From an uncultured Oscillospiraceae bacterium (lineage in GTDB: Bacteria > Bacillota > Clostridia > Oscillospirales > Oscillospiraceae): a stretch of 39,838 nt of DNA. This document shows, piece by piece, positions 39,824 to 39,838 of the stretch (the first letter of the stretch is position 1; every line of letters begins with the position of its first letter). The notes below the pieces were generated by a model. It saw only the letters and a list, made by a program, of their open reading frames with translations. It ran no database searches and was not told the origin of the DNA. The stretch is taken from contig CAJULJ010000026.1 in NCBI GenBank assembly GCA_910587395.1, forward strand, positions 1-39,838. Direction: 5' to 3'. Both the position numbers and the translations under genes were made by a program.

Positions 39824-39838
39824 GGCAAAGTTCGCGGG

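Noticed and set aside
1..39838. CRISPR arrays, IS elements, prophage genes and tRNA genes
   Set aside because: No regularly spaced repeats, transposase or phage motifs, or tRNA cloverleaf with a CCA-proximal GTTCRAAYC arm were recognised by reading; a dedicated tRNA search was not possible.

Overview
The window is a GC-rich, gene-dense piece of a chromosome from an endospore-forming Clostridia. Gene content and protein style point to the Oscillospiraceae group (Flavonifractor/Lawsonibacter/Intestinimonas-like); that placement is inference. The support is: an Ile T-box leader, SepF and DivIVA division genes, a MurT/GatD-type pair, DarA (c-di-AMP receptor), RicT, split transketolase, a GerA-type germinant receptor operon and Shine-Dalgarno starts. 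No phage, IS element, CRISPR array or tRNA gene was recognised.

Layout. 1-2540: the 5' part of ileS (minus strand, cut by the window edge) and, about 580 bp upstream, an Ile-specific T-box leader. A divergent pair sits between them: a small XRE repressor and a small DUF6809-like gene sharing a promoter/operator. 2579-5740: two copies of an intergenic element (A and B), each abutting the stop codon of a minus-strand gene, flank an operon of XRE regulator, small membrane protein, alpha/beta hydrolase and prmA. 5740-13733: a long minus-strand run of shikimate-kinase-like gene, DEAD-box helicase, metallophosphoesterase, mnmG, GNAT acetyltransferase, murT and a GatD-like protein, with several overlapping starts and stops. 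13850-19480: a PilZ protein on minus, and a plus-strand envelope/division cluster miaA-hfq-HlyD-like-yggS-sepF-divIVA ending in a bidirectional terminator. 19500-22445: galM and the two transketolase halves on minus.

22592-28200, plus strand: DUF1538 membrane protein, a possible P-II remnant, a small kinase-like protein, a Nudix hydrolase, then decarboxylase-darA-holB-ricT and a terminator. 28295-30342: an ECF sigma factor overlapping a gene for a membrane-anchored protein with a full-length extracellular serpin domain. This is the most striking find: the serpin sits where an anti-sigma factor is expected, so it could be a protease-sensing switch. 30343-30718: an AT-rich convergent gap ending in a very strong terminator. 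30719-36463: mrdA (PBP2), mreD, miaB and a COG2509-type flavoprotein on minus. 36615-39612: gerA, a minimal gerC-like gene and gerB on plus. The last 150 bases hold two near-consensus tandem promoters with A-rich upstream tracts, the usual arrangement ahead of an rRNA operon, which would begin just outside the window.

Main points for a second look: the ECF/serpin pair, the covarying 3'-flank repeat, the T-box separated from ileS, a GatD homologue without its catalytic cysteine, an apparent ATC start codon in miaA, and a GerC-like protein without a lipobox cysteine. All functional statements come from reading the sequence and from knowledge of the families; no database search was run.
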